Assembly: GCA_018398805.1 (NCBI GenBank)
Contig: JAGFBZ010001232.1
Span: forward strand, 1-64,000
Direction of reading: 5' to 3'
From: Hirundichthys speculiger
Lineage: Eukaryota > Chordata > Actinopteri > Beloniformes > Exocoetidae
Length of the DNA: 64,000 bases
A program made the translations under genes and the position numbers. This document shows positions 44,330 to 57,060 of the stretch, one piece after another (positions within the stretch are counted from its first letter, which is position 1; every line of letters starts with the position of its first letter). The notes under the pieces are model-generated. The model worked only from the letters and a program-made list of their open reading frames with translations. It was not told where the DNA came from and ran no database searches.

Positions 44330-45095
44330 AAAAGGTGATTCAAGAGACTCTGAACATGTCCTGGTTGTTGATCTGAGTATTTCAGAAACTGCTGATCTGC
44401 TGGGATCTTCTCCACAACCATCTCTAGGGTTTACAGAGGATGGTCCAGAAAAAGAAGATATCCAATGAGCTGCAGTTCGGTGGCCGCAAATGTCTTGTTG
44501 ATGTCAGAGGTCAGAGGAGAACGACCAGACTGGTTGGAGTTCATAGAAAGACAACTGGAACTCAAACAACCACTCGTTACAACCGAGATCTGCAGAAGAG
44601 CATCTGTGAACTGACAACACGTCCAAACCTTTATGGACCTGGATGGACTGCAGCAGAAGACCACAGCAGGTGTCACTGATGTCAGCTAAGAACAGAAAAC
44701 TGAGGCTACAATTCACTCAGACTCACCAAAACTCGACAATAGAAGATTGAGGAACGTTGTCTGGTCTGATGAGTCTGGATTTCTGCTGCAACATTCAGAT
44801 GGTCAGAACTTGGAGGAACCAGCATGAAAGCCTGGATCCATCCTGCCTGGTATCAACAGTTCAGGTTGCTGGTAGTGTGATGGTGTGGGAGATATTTTCT
44901 TGACACACTTTGGGTCCATTAGTAGCAACTGAGCATCGTGTCAACACCACAGCCTACCTGAGTATTGTTGCTGACCATCTCCATCCCTTTATGACCACCA
45001 TCTTCTGATGGATACACTCCATGTCATGAAGCTCTGATCATCTCAGACTGGTTTCTTGAACAGTCACCAGATCTCAGTCCAATGGAGCATCTTTT
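44330..45095 (+). pseudogene. Tc1/mariner transposase remnant
   Basis: Matches the coding sequence of a common fish Tc1-like transposase in pieces: a helix-turn-helix region (44440-44640), a VWSDES-type catalytic stretch (cgttgtctggtctgatgagtc, 44754), gatggtgtgggagatattttc (44879) and ccagatctcagtccaatgga (45067). Numerous indels and stops break it, and it ends abruptly at about 45095. No terminal inverted repeats found. Confidence 0.72.
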
Positions 45096-45480
45096 ATTTA
45101 TAGCACTTTTTCAAGCAGAGACAGTAAAATATGTACAGGCACGAAATCAAAAGGACAGCAAAGCCCATCCATCTTCTTAATTCCCTCCCCCGACCCAGAA
45201 CAGAGTGTTCACATGAAACAAAAAACAGATATAAAATTTAAAAAAACTATAATTCATTATTTTTTTTACAACCCTATACTTGACTTCCAGCAGTTCACTA
45301 CAATACTCCAGGAATAATAATACTCAGGAATCATGATTTGTAGGTGTGAGATGGGAGGGTGGGGGGGTGTTTATGTTCATGTCGACTTTGGACTACTCCT
45401 GTACACTACAAGAATATATGTACGTGTGTTGTTATATGTGAAAAACTAAAACCCAATAAAGATATCTGAGATAAAAAAAA
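45096..45480 (+). mobile_element. Possible retroposon 3' end
   Basis: Ends with cccaataaagatatctgagat followed by an A-run (45471-45482), the look of a poly(A)-tailed retroposon. No coding motif is left. Confidence 0.3.
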
Positions 45481-45635
45481 AATAGATATATATATATATA
45501 TATATAATTCAAGAACAAAACAAAGTGAGACAAGGAGAAAAACAGTAAATGGTCTGCTTGGATGTTGATATTCCACTGCTTTGAAATGTTTCTAACTATA
45601 CCTAATTTCGAAGCATATCTTCGCCAAGTCAAAGC

Positions 45636-45683
45636 TATATATCTATATATCTATTTATCTATATATCTATATATCTATATATC
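45636..45683 (+). repeat. (TATC)/(TATATATC)n microsatellite
   Basis: Repeated tatatatcta units. Confidence 0.9.
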
Positions 45684-46079
45684 TCATATCAGCGAGTGTA
45701 CATCACATTCCAAGCTGCAATAATACCGGGTCTTGAAAAACTTTAAGGGATTCCTAGTCTAATTGTATCTCAGCTTTTCTATATGTACGATGTTTATCAA
45801 TTCAGGAAGCCACGACTTAATAATAGCAAGTTTCTTTACTACGGTTCAGAGACCAGAGGCTGTGAAGGAAACAGGAAGACCACAGTTGAGCCTTTGTCTT
45901 GTTTCGCTGCAGTGACTCGCTACTTTTTTATGGTTTTTAAACATATTTTAAACACATTATTGAGGCTCGGGGGGGGCGCCGGTCCCCATTAACCGCGAAA
46001 AGTAAGGGATCACTGTATATCATATCACATAATCTCTTAGCTGTAAATATCTATAAAAAATAGAGCATATTGTAGCTGT

Positions 46080-47165
46080 TCAAAAGCAGTGTCTTCATTG
46101 CTCTTCTCCCTTTCCCTCCTCCCTTCCTCCTCCTCCCTTCCCTCCTCCCTTCCTCCTCCTCCAGCTCATTCATAGTTAATTAGCAGCACCTTGTTACTGT
46201 AACTGGGCTCCATTTTCTTTCCTGTAGTTCGTTGTGCTGTTTTCCCTCCTTTTTTTCCTCTTTTCTTTCTGTATGTTTTCAGGCCAGAGTTTCCAGAGTT
46301 TTCATGCCGACCTGCAGTTCCCTCCTCTGTCCATCCCAGCGTTTACCTCCACCTGTGTGTAGGTGTGTTCAGGTTAATGGTTGCCATGGTGACCGGTGAT
46401 CTAGTTCTCTGACCATCTCACCTCAGTGCTGCTACCTGCATCTGTTTATAGAGACGTTTCATTCAGTCATTTGTGTCTCTCCTCTCTCTGTCCTCCATCC
46501 TCTCTCTGTCCTCCATCCTCTCTGTCCTCCATCTCCTCTCTCTTGTCCTCCATCCTCCTCTGTCCTCCCTCCTCTCCATCCTCTCTCTGTCCTCCATCCT
46601 CTCTGTCCTCCATCCATCCTCTCTCTCTGTCCTCCATCCTCCTCCATCCTCTCTCCTCCATCTGTCCTCCATCCTCATCTCTCTCTCCTCCATCCTCTCT
46701 CCTGTCCTCCTCCTCTCTCCTCCATCCTCTGTCTCCTCCTCTCTATCCTCTGTCCTCCATTCTCTGTCCTCCTCTCATCTCTCCTCCTCCTCTCCTCCAT
46801 CCTCTCTCTGTCCTGTCCTCCATCCTCTGTCCTCCATGTCCTCCTCTCTCCTCCTCTGTCCTCCATCCTCTCTGTCCTCCATGTCCTCCATCCTCTCTCT
46901 CCTCCTCCTCCTCTCTCTCATCCTCTCTCTTCTCTCTCTCTATCCTCTCTCTGGTCCTGGTCCTTCATCAGGAAGGTCCCTCCCTATGATCCAGGTCCTG
47001 CTCAAGGTTTCTTCCTCTTAAAGGGGAGTTTTTTCTTGCCACTGTTTGGCTAAAAAGGTTTTTTTCTCCTTCTGTGGGAGTTTTTTACCTGCCATTATCC
47101 TTTAATTTAATATTCTAATTTTAGTTAATGATATTTGCTCGGGGTCTCAGTTGAATTGAATTCAA
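46080..47165 (+). mobile_element. LINE 3' UTR copy with expanded CT-rich tract
   Basis: Homologous to 24580-25315: ccagctcatt, aggccagagt, a CT-rich stretch, ctcaaggtttcttcctctt and ttttttacctgccattatc, ending near a ttgaattgaa tail. The CT tract (46470-46965) is expanded into tcctccatcctctctctg repeats. Confidence 0.75.
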
Positions 47166-47539
47166 CTGAACATAACCCAGAACGTCCTGCACATCTTACC
47201 TGCGCACCGGTTCGTTCCCGCCAGTGAGGTGTGTCGCAGCCAGACAGGACAGTTCCTTTTATAATGTCTGCAGTGAAATAAAAGTTAAAGTCATTTGACG
47301 ACCTCGAGCCAGAGCCAGGAAGTCGAAACTTAAATTTGCGCTCCCTGTTAATGATTGCTAAGCGTTTTTTTGACTTTCCTCTATTTCACAACTCCCACTC
47401 ACAGACGTAGAGTAAACCTCATGCTGCACATTTATGTAACAAGTGTGATCTCTTCACTCATTTCCCGTTTTTCACTTACATTTTAATCATTACTTCTGTA
47501 TTTGTGTGCTGAGATGTTGCTTCTATTATATATTATATC

Positions 47540-47613
47540 CCGGGAGCCTATCCCAGCCGTCTACTGGCGAAAGGCAGGGGTACACCTGGACAGGTCGCCA
47601 GTCCATCGCAGTA
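47540..47613 (+). repeat. Short interspersed fragment, copy 1 (copy 2 at 48714-48826)
   Basis: Contains gagcctatcccagc, ggcgaaaggcagggg and ggacaggtcgccagtcca, a conserved block dispersed in teleost genomes. Copy 2 has the same block. Family not assigned. Confidence 0.6.
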
Positions 47614-48064
47614 TATGTTATATATTATATATAATTGTTTCGCAAAAGACGTGATGCTTCATTTAACAATAAAAGGCTTTAGAAAAAGCAAAAAAAGAAA
47701 AGGTTATGTCAAGTCCTCAAATATCTCTGAGTGGCCCCCCGCTAACCACATGTCTCAGAGGTGTCAGATTTCCTCCCAGACTGCATTGCTCCCTCCTGAG
47801 CGCACAGGTAATAGAAATGCTCATTGTGCACGCCGGCAGCAGGTATAATGTGTCAGATAAAGGCTGCTGCACGTGGACTCTCTGGGCCCGGACCTGCAGG
47901 ACCGTGTTGGTATGAAAGCAGCATTGTTAGCATTCACGCCGGTGCAGCTTTTAGACGCTGATAGGTTTGTGTTCATAGCTTAAAGCAGCCTTTCTCAACC
48001 GGGGCGTCGTCTGACTGCTTCAGGGGCGTCGCCAAAAAAATGACCATTTCTGACGTTTCATATA

Positions 48065-48988
48065 CAGCGGTACCTCTACTTACGAACGTCTCTACATACG
48101 AAATTTTCAGGTTACGAAACGCCTCAAAGGGAAAATATTGCCTCTAGTTACGAAAGAAATTTCAGGATACGAAAGGCAAAAATCCAGTAGCGCTGCTACT
48201 AGCAGATCCCAGAGTTTACTGAACGTAAACATACCTTTAGCTGCTCTGCCATTGGCTATCACTTAGCATCTTCCTAGCATCCCATTGGCTATCACTTAGC
48301 ATCTTCCTGGCATCCCATTGGCTATCGCTTAGCATCTTCCTTCCCATTGGCTCGCTTAGTCTCCTGGCATCCCATTGGCTAGGAGGGCCCCTTGTCTGTA
48401 TGAGCGTAACCCAGCAACCAGGTAAACAAACAATTTTTACCACCGCCAAGGAGGTCATGTTTTTGCCGGCGTTTATCTGTCTGTGTTCAAAATAACTAAA
48501 AGTTCTGGATGGATTTTAATGAAATTTTCAGGAGTTGTCAGAAATGTGAAAAGGAAGAACTGATTTCATTTTGGTTCTGATCCGGAAGAAATCCTGGATT
48601 CTGGATCACTTTCAAATTTTCAATAATTGTTGCGTTTAGTGGAGGTCTGAGCTCTCTGAGTGCTTTTCTAGTTCTAACATGTATTTCTTACAGGTTTTTA
48701 TGTCATTTCATGTACTATCCATCCATTTTCTATACCCGTCACGGGAATCTGCTGGAGCCTATCCCAGCTGTCTACGGGCGAAAGGCAGGGGTCCACCTGG
48801 ACAGGTCGCCAGTCCAACGCAGGGCATTTCATGTACTATTTATAATTTATTTTAAAAAATATGTTTGAATTTTGGGGGCTTGGAACAGATTAATGCATTT
48901 ACATGGAAAACGTGTCTCTACTTAGGAAATTTTCAGGTTACGAAACTACTTCCAGAACCTATTAACTTCGTAAGTAGAGGTACCGCTG
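48065..48988. mobile_element. pogo/Tigger-type MITE
   Basis: 924 bp between TA dinucleotides, with 22-bp perfect terminal inverted repeats beginning CAGCGGTACCTCTACTTACG. Inserted into the hAT element. It contains a minisatellite (48245-48385) and a dispersed fragment (48714-48826), so it was itself a target. Confidence 0.92.
48245..48385 (+). repeat. Minisatellite, about 36-bp unit, 4 copies
   Basis: Units contain cccattggctatcacttagcat with small deletions in the third and fourth copies. Confidence 0.9.
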
Positions 48989-49667
48989 TATAAATATATG
49001 AATGCACACATAAATACATACGTTTTGCCTATGAATGAATAAGTAAATAAATGAATAAATAAATAAGACACATAATTGGACATGAAATGAATAATAAAAA
49101 TATGCCCATTTCCCAATGTTAACAACATCAGTACGGGGTCAGCGTAAGGTCAACGTGACTGCCCAGTTAGCTTACGTCGTAATATCATTTAACCGCTGGA
49201 ATTTTATTTCACAGATAGCAAAGAGAACTTTTTAGCAGCATCATGGATGGTTTTCTAAAAAAGAAAAGCCCCACAGGAACGGAACATCACAGAGGAGCCG
49301 ACTTCTTCATCAAGCCTTCATCCACCAGCTCTGAATCTACTCCATAGCTACCAAAGCTAGCTGCTAGCGATAAGGCTAAAAAGAGGCAATACAAGGATGA
49401 TGGATGGAAGCAAGAACATCACGGATGAAAAGAAGCTTTCCTGCTGAGGCCTACTCTGGTGCAGTTATCCTGTTCAGGTTATTTAAACTTTTATAACATT
49501 AAATTTTACTCTGGTACAGTTATCCTGTTTTATTTAAACTAAATAAACGGGACGGATGTTTACGCAGTGTGGCTTTGGATTATATTTTACTCTGGGGTGT
49601 CCTGAGATTTTATTCACTTTTGAAAGGTGTCATGACTGGAAAAAGGTTGAGAAAGGCTGTCTTAAAG

Positions 49668-50935
49668 TAACATGGTGTAACTTTTTGACCTTGAAATTGC
49701 AGTTTCAAAATCCCTCAGATCTTCCCGTGACTTATCCTAAAAGGGAAAGAGTCCACGCCCGCATCCTCCCCGCTGACCTGAAATAGTTGCTTGTGGCCTT
49801 GTGATTCAGCCCACATCCCGTCGGCCAGAACAAAGATTACATGATGACAGCACGTCACCTCCCAAATACATTTTAATTTTTGGTTTTCACATGGACACAG
49901 GGTTTCAGACAAACGGAGGCACGGATGTGCGTTTAAAGCACAACGCCGAAGCGGGAGGAAGACCGTCGCGGGGCGCAGCGAGCGGTTCCTCCGGGATCTT
50001 TGCGTTTGTAACAGTGACATCACGGCTGGAACAAAAGGGAGGAGGAGGAGGCTTCCACTCCTTTCGATCAGGTCTCTTGGCGGCTATCATGGTTCATTAG
50101 CCGAGTCGAGCACTTCTCACGCCCGTCTCACGTCAGCATCACCGGCGACTAAAACCTGACTTTGGAATAATGTAAGCGACGGACAGTTTTACCTGGATCA
50201 ACCAGGACAGGACTGAATCCTGGACGGGCAATGAAAGGACAGACTGTGTTTCCTTAAAAACTGACCCAGATTCAGTTGAGCCAACAGCCGAGGAAGTTTG
50301 ATCTGAACTGCAAACCTTTTAAAGGTTTTCCTTTTCTTTTTAAAGCGGTGCCGTGTGGCGTAGAGCATCTACACCGCTGCTCTTATCAGGGACCGCGAGA
50401 ACTTCAGCAGCGTCAAGGCCGCTCCTCCTCCGCAGTTCACACTTTGTCACTTTGACACTTTTCCGTTGAAACACACCCAAGAGCAAATAATCATTTCTGC
50501 TAATCTGCGACAGAACCGGCCGCAACGCAAACAACATGATAGTGATGATATCGGGCGGCGTCAGATGGCGATAATGCCGCGCAGGTCAGATGTCTGTTGC
50601 TTAAAGGTTGACTGAGCCAACAGTAAATCTCTGACTGCGTCATAAAAGCAGTTTAACTGCAGCGTTTCTCCTTTGTGCCGCTTCAACACTGAGTTTCACT
50701 TCTCCGTGAAGCAAAACCGAACAGGAACACGGCGTTTCTGTAACCTTGTACCGTCTGCTGCTCTTGCAGCTGCAGTGGGCGGCGCGTGGCGGCACGGCCG
50801 TCAAAGCCAATTACTGCCGGGGTCACGTCTCTGACTGGCTTCCACTCCAGGAGCCTCGTTTTTAAAGCTGGGGCCACTGCAGAAGCGCTAGTGCGTGAAG
50901 TTCTTCGAACGGCCACCGGGGGGGTTTCATCTCCG
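49668..50935. other. Unassigned sequence
   Basis: No gene supported. GC content is higher than in neighbouring repeats, but frames lack domains. Confidence 0.35.
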
Positions 50936-50939
50936 CAGA

Positions 50940-51450
50940 CTAGATGTCTTCGGAACAACCCGACAACCCGAAAACCCGACCCGACCCGTGAAAATTCGAC
51001 CCAAACCGAGCTTTTATCATAAGTCCGGGAGTCCAAATCCGAATGGACCCTCAATATTTGAACCTGGAAACCGACCCGACCCGAGTCTTTAGTTTCCGAC
51101 CACGAACCGAACCGAGTTACCTGAATAGAACCGAGCCAATCCAGCCCATAGTTGCTCATGTTAAAGTTGTCTAGCGTTGAATAAAACTTGATTTTCTTAC
51201 CTAAAGTTGTCTTCTTCTACCGGTTCAGTTGCTACATAGGCTACGTGATGTAAACAACAATAAATCCACGTCGTTATTTTCTTTGTGGATACAGATGCTA
51301 TTGGTAGCAACTGCTAACGCTAATAGTTGTCTTCTTCTACCGGTTCAGTTGCTACATAGGCTACGTGATGTAAACAACAATAAATCCACGTCGTTATTTT
51401 CTTTGTGGATACAGATGCTATTGGTAGCATCTGCTAACGCTAATAGCCTA
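50940..51450 (+). repeat. GACCCG-rich element with 120-bp tandem duplication (inverted copy at 58620-59000)
   Basis: The left part has repeated acccgacccgacc motifs. The right part is a 120-bp unit (about 51208-51327 and 51328-51447) duplicated almost perfectly. The same order occurs in reverse complement at 58620-59000 without the duplication, ending in gtccattggacccatgaagacctcta, a probable hAT-type terminus. Confidence 0.75.
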
Positions 51451-51499
51451 CACCGGTCAGGATGTGTCGTGAACATGTTCTCTCATCCAGTGTTGTTAT

Positions 51500-51807
51500 T
51501 AGGGGTGCGTATTGGCAAGGACCTCGCAATACGATATGTGTCATGATAGTTGGGTCACGATACGATATTATCACAATATCGCGATATCACAATAAATTGT
51601 GATATTCTACACAGTTAATATAATAATAATATCAAAACTATTTGCTTCAAAACAACTCAATTATTGTTTATTATTAGTGTTTTTGCACATTTAAGTACCC
51701 ATTAGTAAACAATAAAAAAATCGATATTAGGAGCTGAAAAATCGATATTATATTGGGCGGCCGAAAATCGCGATATATCGCCAAATTGATTTTTTTTCAC
51801 ACCCCTA
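51500..51807 (+). mobile_element. hAT MITE, family B, copy 2
   Basis: Ends TAGGGGTGCG and inverted TAGGGGTGTG, with interior matching 38234-38637 in opposite orientation. Shorter by an internal deletion. No duplicated flanks seen; the right end abuts a LINE fragment. Confidence 0.7.
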
Positions 51808-52210
51808 GAGACAGGACAGAGAGAGGATGGAGGACAGAGAGAGGATGGAGGACAGAGAGAGGATGGAGGACAGAGAGAGGAGGATGGAGGACAGAGAGAA
51901 GGATGGAGGACAGAGAGAGATGGAGGACAGAGAGAGGATGGAGGACAGAGAGGATGGAGGACAGAGAGGGAGGACAGAGAGAGGAGGGAGGACAGAGAGG
52001 ATGAGGACAGAGAGAAGATGGAGGACAGAGAGAATGGAGGACAGAAGAGGATGGAGGACAGAGAGAGGATGGAGGACAGAGAGAGGATGGAGGACAGAGA
52101 GAGGATGGAGACAGAGAGAGGATGGAGGACAGAGATGAGAGACACAAATGACTGAATGAAATGGCGACGTAAACAGATGCAGGTAGCAGCACTGAGACCA
52201 GATCACAGGA
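51808..52210 (-). mobile_element. LINE 3' UTR fragment, inverted, with GA-rich expansion
   Basis: The reverse complement corresponds to the CT-rich part of the copy at 46430-46965, including the agtcatttgtgtctctc and gctgctacctgcatctgttta blocks. It is truncated at 51808, where the hAT MITE ends. Confidence 0.7.
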
Positions 52211-54037
52211 GCTTCTGTCAGCAGAAGGTTTTAAGTTTTATCAAACCAGAAAGAGGCCGTTACGGCCAGCTGTCTGTAGTTTATCAGTTCCTCTCTTCAA
52301 CTCAGGACGACAGAGAACTTCCTGTAGAGTCTGACACTCAGACTGCGAAGGGGAGGGGAGGATCTGGGGGGGGGGGGGGGGGGGGTCTGCCGCATCCATG
52401 TAACTTCCCAGAAGTCTCTCTGGCGGAGGCCCGTAGGTAAACTCCCAACAGTGGTCCATTGTCGTCGTCGGGGAGGCTGCTGGCAGAGGCCTCTGCTGCT
52501 GGTGGGGGAGGGTCGCGCTGCGGTGTTGAGGTGGTGGGCTCGTGTTAAAGTAACACCTGTGTGTGTGTGTGTGTGTGCATGGGGGGGGGGGGCAACGGCA
52601 CCAGCAGAACCCCGGATTCTTCCGCTGGACCACTTGAACTGACCTCGGAGGTCAAACGCCGCCGCGGCCGTCCGTGCAGCGCCGCCCTCAGAGAAGAGAG
52701 GCCCGGGGCTCGGCGCTGGGGGGGGGGGGGGTCACGCACCCCGGCGGCCGAGTGGGCGCCGTCACACAGTGGCTCCACTGTGAACTGCACAGCAGTCGGC
52801 CAAAACCAACGGAAACCGAGGTCAAGTCAGGACTCTAAAATAGCGGAGAAGCTCATCTCAGGTTTTAGCCAGAGCGGCCTGTTTGGGGGGGGGGGGTCCC
52901 TCTAATCCAGACTTACTTCTGCAAACACGGTGATTAGTTTTTGTCCTTGGAAGCAGTTGTGTGAGTACGTGGACTCGTCTCAGTATCAGCGTTGATAAAG
53001 TTTAACAAACACGTAACTCATCTAAGTCTTCTTATCAGAACGTTTATATTTATGATAAAACTGTCGTGGCCGTGAACTCTCCTCCTTTTGCATCAGCCAG
53101 GCTGTAGTTTTACACAACAACTTGCTTGAGTTGAGTTCTCTGTTAGCATTAGCATTAGCTCTGGTCCATAGGTCTGTCCCACACCAGAGCTATGCTAACA
53201 TGAGACCGTCGCAGCATTGTATTAATATAATTAATAAAGTGACGTTAACATCACTAGCCTCACCTTATACCTAACAAAATAAATATCCAGGGCCATATAT
53301 ATTTGTAGACAACGAGGCAGGCTTATAGCTGGCTAGCGAGCTAGCTGGAATGCTAACGGAGAGATGTTTTCACTCATCACCCTCCCTGCTGCTAAATCAT
53401 ATTACTTTTACTAAACGGAGGTTAAATCAATCATCTAATAAACAAAGCTAACTTACCTTGGAGTAAATGTAGGTGTGTTTTGTAACTTTCCCCACGTTCA
53501 GTTGATTGTGTGGACGGACACATAACTGAACAAAGCCTGCAAATTTCCACTGTATGTTATGTTGTTAAAGGGAATAAAAATGTCCCCCCAAACGTTCTGG
53601 ACACCTCGAGTCACTGTTGCAGGTCCCCAGCAGCAATATTTCACCACGGCGTTATTCTAGTGTATCGTAAATACGGTTGATGGGCATCGGAAAAATGGCA
53701 AAATAACATTGTCCTTAATGGAGGAGCAGCGAGAATGTCCGACCTAGCAACAGTAACTAGGGAGGGGGCGGTGCTTACCTAAAGGTCAACTGCAGCAGGG
53801 CTGAGCTCCGTCTCTGTCCTTACAGCTGTTGTGTCTTCGTTACAGCGACGGTGTCGGTAGGATCCACTGACTGAGCAAATTACCGCTCACCGGACTCCCA
53901 AACAGAGACCCGAGGTTCGGAAAAACATTTTTACTTTCTGGGTTTAAAAAACAAAAACCCACAACTTGAATGCACACAGATCACTTCCATATTCACATGT
54001 AGTTGCCATAAGGCAACAAATTCATTTTAGCATTTTA
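52211..54037. other. Unassigned sequence with G-runs
   Basis: Contains poly-G tracts (52366-52385, 52579-52590, 52718-52730, 52884-52896), a (GT)n near 52559 and a CpG-rich patch at 52600-52790. No coding region supported. Confidence 0.35.
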
Positions 54038-54045
54038 CAAAAAAC

Positions 54046-55192
54046 TAGGGCTGGGCAAGTTAATGCGTTATTATCGCGTTAACGCATTCATTTATTAACG
54101 CTGACATTTATTTTGTCGTGCGTAAACGCATGTTGCTCTCATGCTTTTGTTTTGAAAAGTCTGTTACTGTCTGCTGCAGAACCGGAAGACAATCGGCAGG
54201 TAAACTTAAGGAAAAGCTAAAACAGACATGGAGAACGGTAAATTCTGAATTTTACAGTTCAGGTAGCAACTTCAGGTAGCAATATTAACAATTCTGTCTA
54301 AAAAAATAATAAATTCTGTACTGCAACCAAACGTTTGTGGTCATTCCTCCATGTTCCATCAGATCTGCTCCATGTGTTCACTGTCCTGCTGTTCTCTAGC
54401 TGGTTACTGCAGTGCGGCTCCATCTAGTGGCTCAGATGTGTAATGACAACAGAAAGTCCAGTCCTCCATTATAAAACTAATTCAGTTCTGTGGCCCGTTT
54501 TTTAATTTCATATTTTTGATCCAAGTCTAAAATTAAAATATTAAAAAAAACAGGCATTTTTTTCATTTTTTTTTGTGTGTTAGATTAAAAAACGAAAAAT
54601 GTAATAGAATGTCACTTTTTAATTTTTTTTTTTTTTGATTGACAATTGAAAATGGAAAGAATGAATGATACACGGATTGGTAAAGTTACTAAACTTTAAC
54701 ATGGACATTTTCATTTTAAAGTTCTCCCAGGCGGAGGATTCAACAGAAACAAGGTTATTTGTAACAACTGACAAGTTGAACTCCCCGTTAAAAGTTTCTG
54801 CTGTTACCTCAGAAATTAATGTTTTAATGTTCTGATTGTGCTGAGACACAATCATTTTGTTGGATTTTGTTTGTAGACTTTTTTTTTTCTTTATAAAAAC
54901 AGGATGACATTAATGCCCTGGCAGTGGCAATAAGCTTTACTTTATCTGACATTTTTAAAGATGTGATTTACACTAAATATGTGTTACTGACAAGTGCTGA
55001 TGTTAAAAGTGTTTGAACAACAAATGTTATGACACTTTAGTTCATATGGCAGCAGGACATTTAAATAAAACTGACCTTTACACTACTTTTGAGTTCATTA
55101 TTTGATTTTGCGTATACGATGTGATTAATCGTGATCAATCAGGGAAATAATGCGATTAATCACGATTAAACATTTTAATCGTTGCAGCCCTA
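54046..55192 (-). mobile_element. hAT MITE, family A, copy 2
   Basis: 1,147 bp with ends TAGGGCTGGGCAA and inverted TAGGGCTGCAAC, and a perfect 8-bp duplication caaaaaac (54038-54045, 55193-55200). The 78-codon frame recurs on the minus strand at 54855-54619. Confidence 0.93.
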
Positions 55193-55200
55193 CAAAAAAC

Positions 55201-56138
55201 ATATAATATCTAAAGTGGTTTTAAGGATGAAAATTAAAAGTTAACTTACCCCAGATAGTGTTTCAATTTTTTTCTGGAGGGACTTTTGCTTAAATACGTA
55301 GCAATTAGACAACTTTGGGCCCTGACTCACCTCGATGTCTGTGTCCACGCAAACAGGATTTCCTGGTCATGTGATGTGATGCATTATTTGTCTCATCAAA
55401 ATGAAAGACCCCCTTTCCACAACTGAACAGTAAAAAATTGATTTTACATTACTGTATTTTAGTAAAACTGAGATAAAGTAATTGTTGTCAAATGGCAACA
55501 CCATGGAATAGAGGAGTAACCAGCTACATTTAATAGATAAACAATGAAAACCCAGTTTAACAACGTTGTGTCCAGATGCTAAAACTGACGCTTACAAACC
55601 AGAGGCCAGTATATGATCTGGTTTCCAAGTCCTGAGGAAACAGCTCTGCTCTTTGGTTTGAGGTGCTGGTGGCGCCACCTGCAGTCCACCTGTGCAAATG
55701 GTGGCTCGTGGAGAAAAAGCTTTTCTTCCAGTCAGACTGAGTGACTTGGAAATTAAACACAGAGGCACGACGGCGCTCGTTTTTAATGATTATCACAAGA
55801 CAACAGAGGAGCATGTGGCTTTAATGTCTTGCCAAAACTAATGGACTGTATTATATTTACCTGACAAGACCCCCCCCCCCCCCCCCACCAGGAACCAGAG
55901 GAGTCAGGTCAGAGTCAGCACCTGTGTATGTCCATCACTAGATGGTGCCAGTCCACCACCATCATCACGGTCTGAGTTGTTCCTGCAGAAACCTGGAGCT
56001 GGAAGTTCTCAATCAGCTGTTGGAGATGGTTGTAATGCTGTTGAATATGTCAAAGAAAGAATTAGATGTTTTAGGAATAAATATTTCTGGATCCATCATC
56101 ATGGAAACAGCACCATGAAACAAAAACACTGCAAAACT
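55201..56138. other. Unassigned sequence
   Basis: No gene recognised. A poly-C tract lies at 55870-55887. Confidence 0.35.
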
Positions 56139-56187
56139 AAAAAAAAAAAAAAAAAAAAAGGGGGGGGGGGGGTATTTAGTCATCTGG

Positions 56188-56261
<74 letters not shown>
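56139..56261 (+). repeat. (A)n(G)n homopolymers and (TA)n microsatellite
   Basis: A-run at 56139-56159, G-run at 56160-56172, TA repeat at 56189-56261. Confidence 0.95.
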
Positions 56262-56265
<4 letters not shown>

Positions 56266-57060
56266 ATACAGAAAAATGTGTTTAATCATTTTAATTAATA
56301 AATAGATTAAATTATACTTATACACCATGTATATATAATTTGTACATTTTTAAATGTTATTTATTCTTATTATTATTATTGTTATTATTATTATTATCCC
56401 TGTGACCCTGTATCGGATTAAACAGGTATGAATAATAAATGGATGGATTGTTTAATAGATCTATTTATTTCATTCTACTTAACCTATTTTAAGATCATTT
56501 TTTGAACCCAAATACTTTTTTTCAAAAATAGAAAAATGTTTTCAATTATTTAAATTAATAAAAATATTAAATTATAATTATAAACCATGGATATGTAACT
56601 TTGTGATTTTTTAATTTTATTTATTCATTTATTGTTATTTATTTATTAATTTTGCATGATTGTTTTTCTTATCATTGTCAATTTGTTAATTATTTTATTT
56701 AGCTTAACCTATTTTAAGATTTATTTGACATTGATTATTTGATTTATTTGGTTTTTTTGACAACATTAAAAAAAACAGAAAAATTGTGTTAAATTATTTT
56801 AAAAGATAAATACATATTATATTATACTTGTTACATTTTTTTAAAACAAAAAAAAAATGTTTTTAATACTTTCAATTGATAAATAGAATAAATGCTTATT
56901 TACTATGTGAATGTAATTGTATCTCTTATTTTCTTTTATTTATAATCATTATCATTTAGTTTATTTTAACTGATTTCAAAATCATTTATTTGACCACAAA
57001 TATGTGTTTAATAATTTTAATAGATAAATAAATGCATTTGACTGCTTTTTTCCATCTGGC
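56262..57060. other. AT-rich sequence
   Basis: Highly A/T-rich with imperfect internal repeats (aacctattttaagat twice; attttaattaataaa-type several times). No coding signal. Confidence 0.5.

Larger units (their letters stand above)
47986..49659 (+). mobile_element. hAT element (Charlie-like ends) with nested pogo-type MITE
   Basis: Ends CAGCCTTTCTCAACC and, inverted, CAGCCTTTCTCAACC (15 bp identical). The 8-bp flanks are gcttaaag (47978-47985) and tcttaaag (49660-49667), 7 of 8. An ATG at 49244 after a cacag acceptor opens MDGFLKKKSPTG..., the style of a hAT transposase N-terminus. It is stopped after about 35 codons and the catalytic part is deleted. Confidence 0.85.

Noticed and set aside
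46426..47021. Ser/Leu/Pro-rich frames of about 180 codons
   Set aside because: They are translations of the CT-rich tract in a LINE 3' UTR; the minus-strand Glu/Asp/Arg-rich frames are the same repeat.
51702..52206. Frames of 100-147 codons on both strands
   Set aside because: Inverted copy of the same GA/CT-rich LINE tract joined to a hAT MITE.
52600..52800. CpG-rich patch as a promoter
   Set aside because: No splice donor, coding exon or conserved motif nearby; adjacent G-runs explain much of the GC content.
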